From the NCBI GenBank assembly GCA_023415075.1, contig JAEZLU010000341.1, positions 1 to 5,101 on the forward strand: a stretch of DNA of 5,101 bases, given 5' to 3'. Under the pieces are notes generated by a model. That model made no database searches and was not told where the DNA came from. It worked only from the letters and a program-made list of their open reading frames with translations. Positions 5,020 through 5,101 of the stretch are shown here, in pieces (within the stretch, counting starts at the first letter, position 1; each line of letters opens with the position of its first letter). This DNA comes from Bacillota bacterium. GTDB taxonomy: Bacteria > Bacillota > Negativicutes > Sporomusales > UBA7701. The position numbers were made by a program, and so were the translations under genes.

Positions 5020-5049
5020 TTGACAGTGTTATATCACGAATCATATAAT
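5020..5049 (+). promoter_or_regulatory. Consensus sigma-A promoter for the gene starting at 5089
   Basis: TTGACA (5020-5025) and TATAAT (5044-5049), both perfect, with an 18-bp spacer in AT-rich DNA. Transcription would start near 5056, giving a leader of about 33 nt. The -35 box is overlapped by the palindrome TCAAT-TGC-ATTGA (5011-5023), a possible repressor site, and TATATCA occurs on both sides (5007-5013 and 5030-5036). Confidence 0.8.
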
Positions 5050-5088
5050 GAATATATATTAGCAAGGCAAAAGGCGGGGGGTGAGGGT

Positions 5089-5101
5089 GTGGCCGAGCTC
5101 A
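5089..5101 (+). CDS. Start of an unidentified gene (partial, four codons)
   Basis: GTG (5089-5091) followed by GCC GAG CTC gives M-A-E-L before the window ends. GGGGGTGA (5077-5084) matches most of the anti-Shine-Dalgarno sequence four bases upstream, and the consensus promoter at 5020-5049 points into it. An overlapping GTG at 5087 would give M-W-P-S in another frame and is too close to the ribosome site to prefer. Four residues cannot identify the product. In some Firmicutes a MazE-like antitoxin or alanine racemase gene lies after acpS-nnrD, which is context only. Confidence 0.5.

Overview
The window reads as chromosome of an endospore-forming, Gram-positive-lineage bacterium (Firmicutes). 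The evidence is a spore photoproduct lyase gene, GGAGG-type ribosome binding sites in front of every gene, some GTG starts, a DUF2680 (YckD-type) secreted protein and the acpS-nnrD pair common in Firmicutes. The genes are GC-rich, roughly 60-65 % by eye, while the last intergenic stretch (about 4891-5088) is clearly AT-rich. A high-GC Clostridia or Negativicutes (Sporomusa-like) member fits best, but the genus cannot be fixed from this sequence. There are no tRNA, rRNA, CRISPR or transposase genes.

Layout. (1) 1-1090, minus strand: a rhomboid intramembrane protease (437-1090), followed 62 bp later by the start of a single-pass membrane protein (374 down past base 1) whose visible part ends in four back-to-back 13-residue repeats. 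(2) 1091-1217: a divergent intergenic region with a 14-bp perfect palindrome and a candidate forespore-type promoter. (3) 1218-2243, plus strand: splB, a radical-SAM DNA repair enzyme for UV-damaged spore DNA. Its three cluster cysteines and two tyrosines are intact, but the hydrogen-donor cysteine of the Bacillus enzymes is alanine. (4) 2244-2332: two strong hairpins that separate splB from the convergent DUF2680 gene. (5) 2333-2752, minus strand: a small secreted DUF2680 protein with a Gly/Pro-rich tail. Upstream of it lies a promoter region with hexamers spaced every 11 bp, like PhoP/PhoB (OmpR-family) sites. (6) 2954-4890, plus strand: acpS and nnrD, overlapping by ATGA and so translationally coupled. 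(7) 4891-5101: an imperfect 17-bp inverted repeat, then a consensus sigma-A promoter (TTGACA-N18-TATAAT) driving a gene of which only four codons are visible.

How the genes work together. acpS and nnrD are a housekeeping pair: one activates acyl carrier protein with phosphopantetheine, the other repairs hydrated NAD(P)H. splB is a spore-specific repair gene flanked by genes on the opposite strand. The rhomboid and the repeat protein probably share a transcript. I do not see a new multi-gene system. The observations most worth following are the cysteine-lacking SplB, the 11-bp-phased promoter of the DUF2680 gene, the inverted repeat before the last promoter, the 13-residue repeat protein and the enrichment of the palindrome CCGGCCGG.
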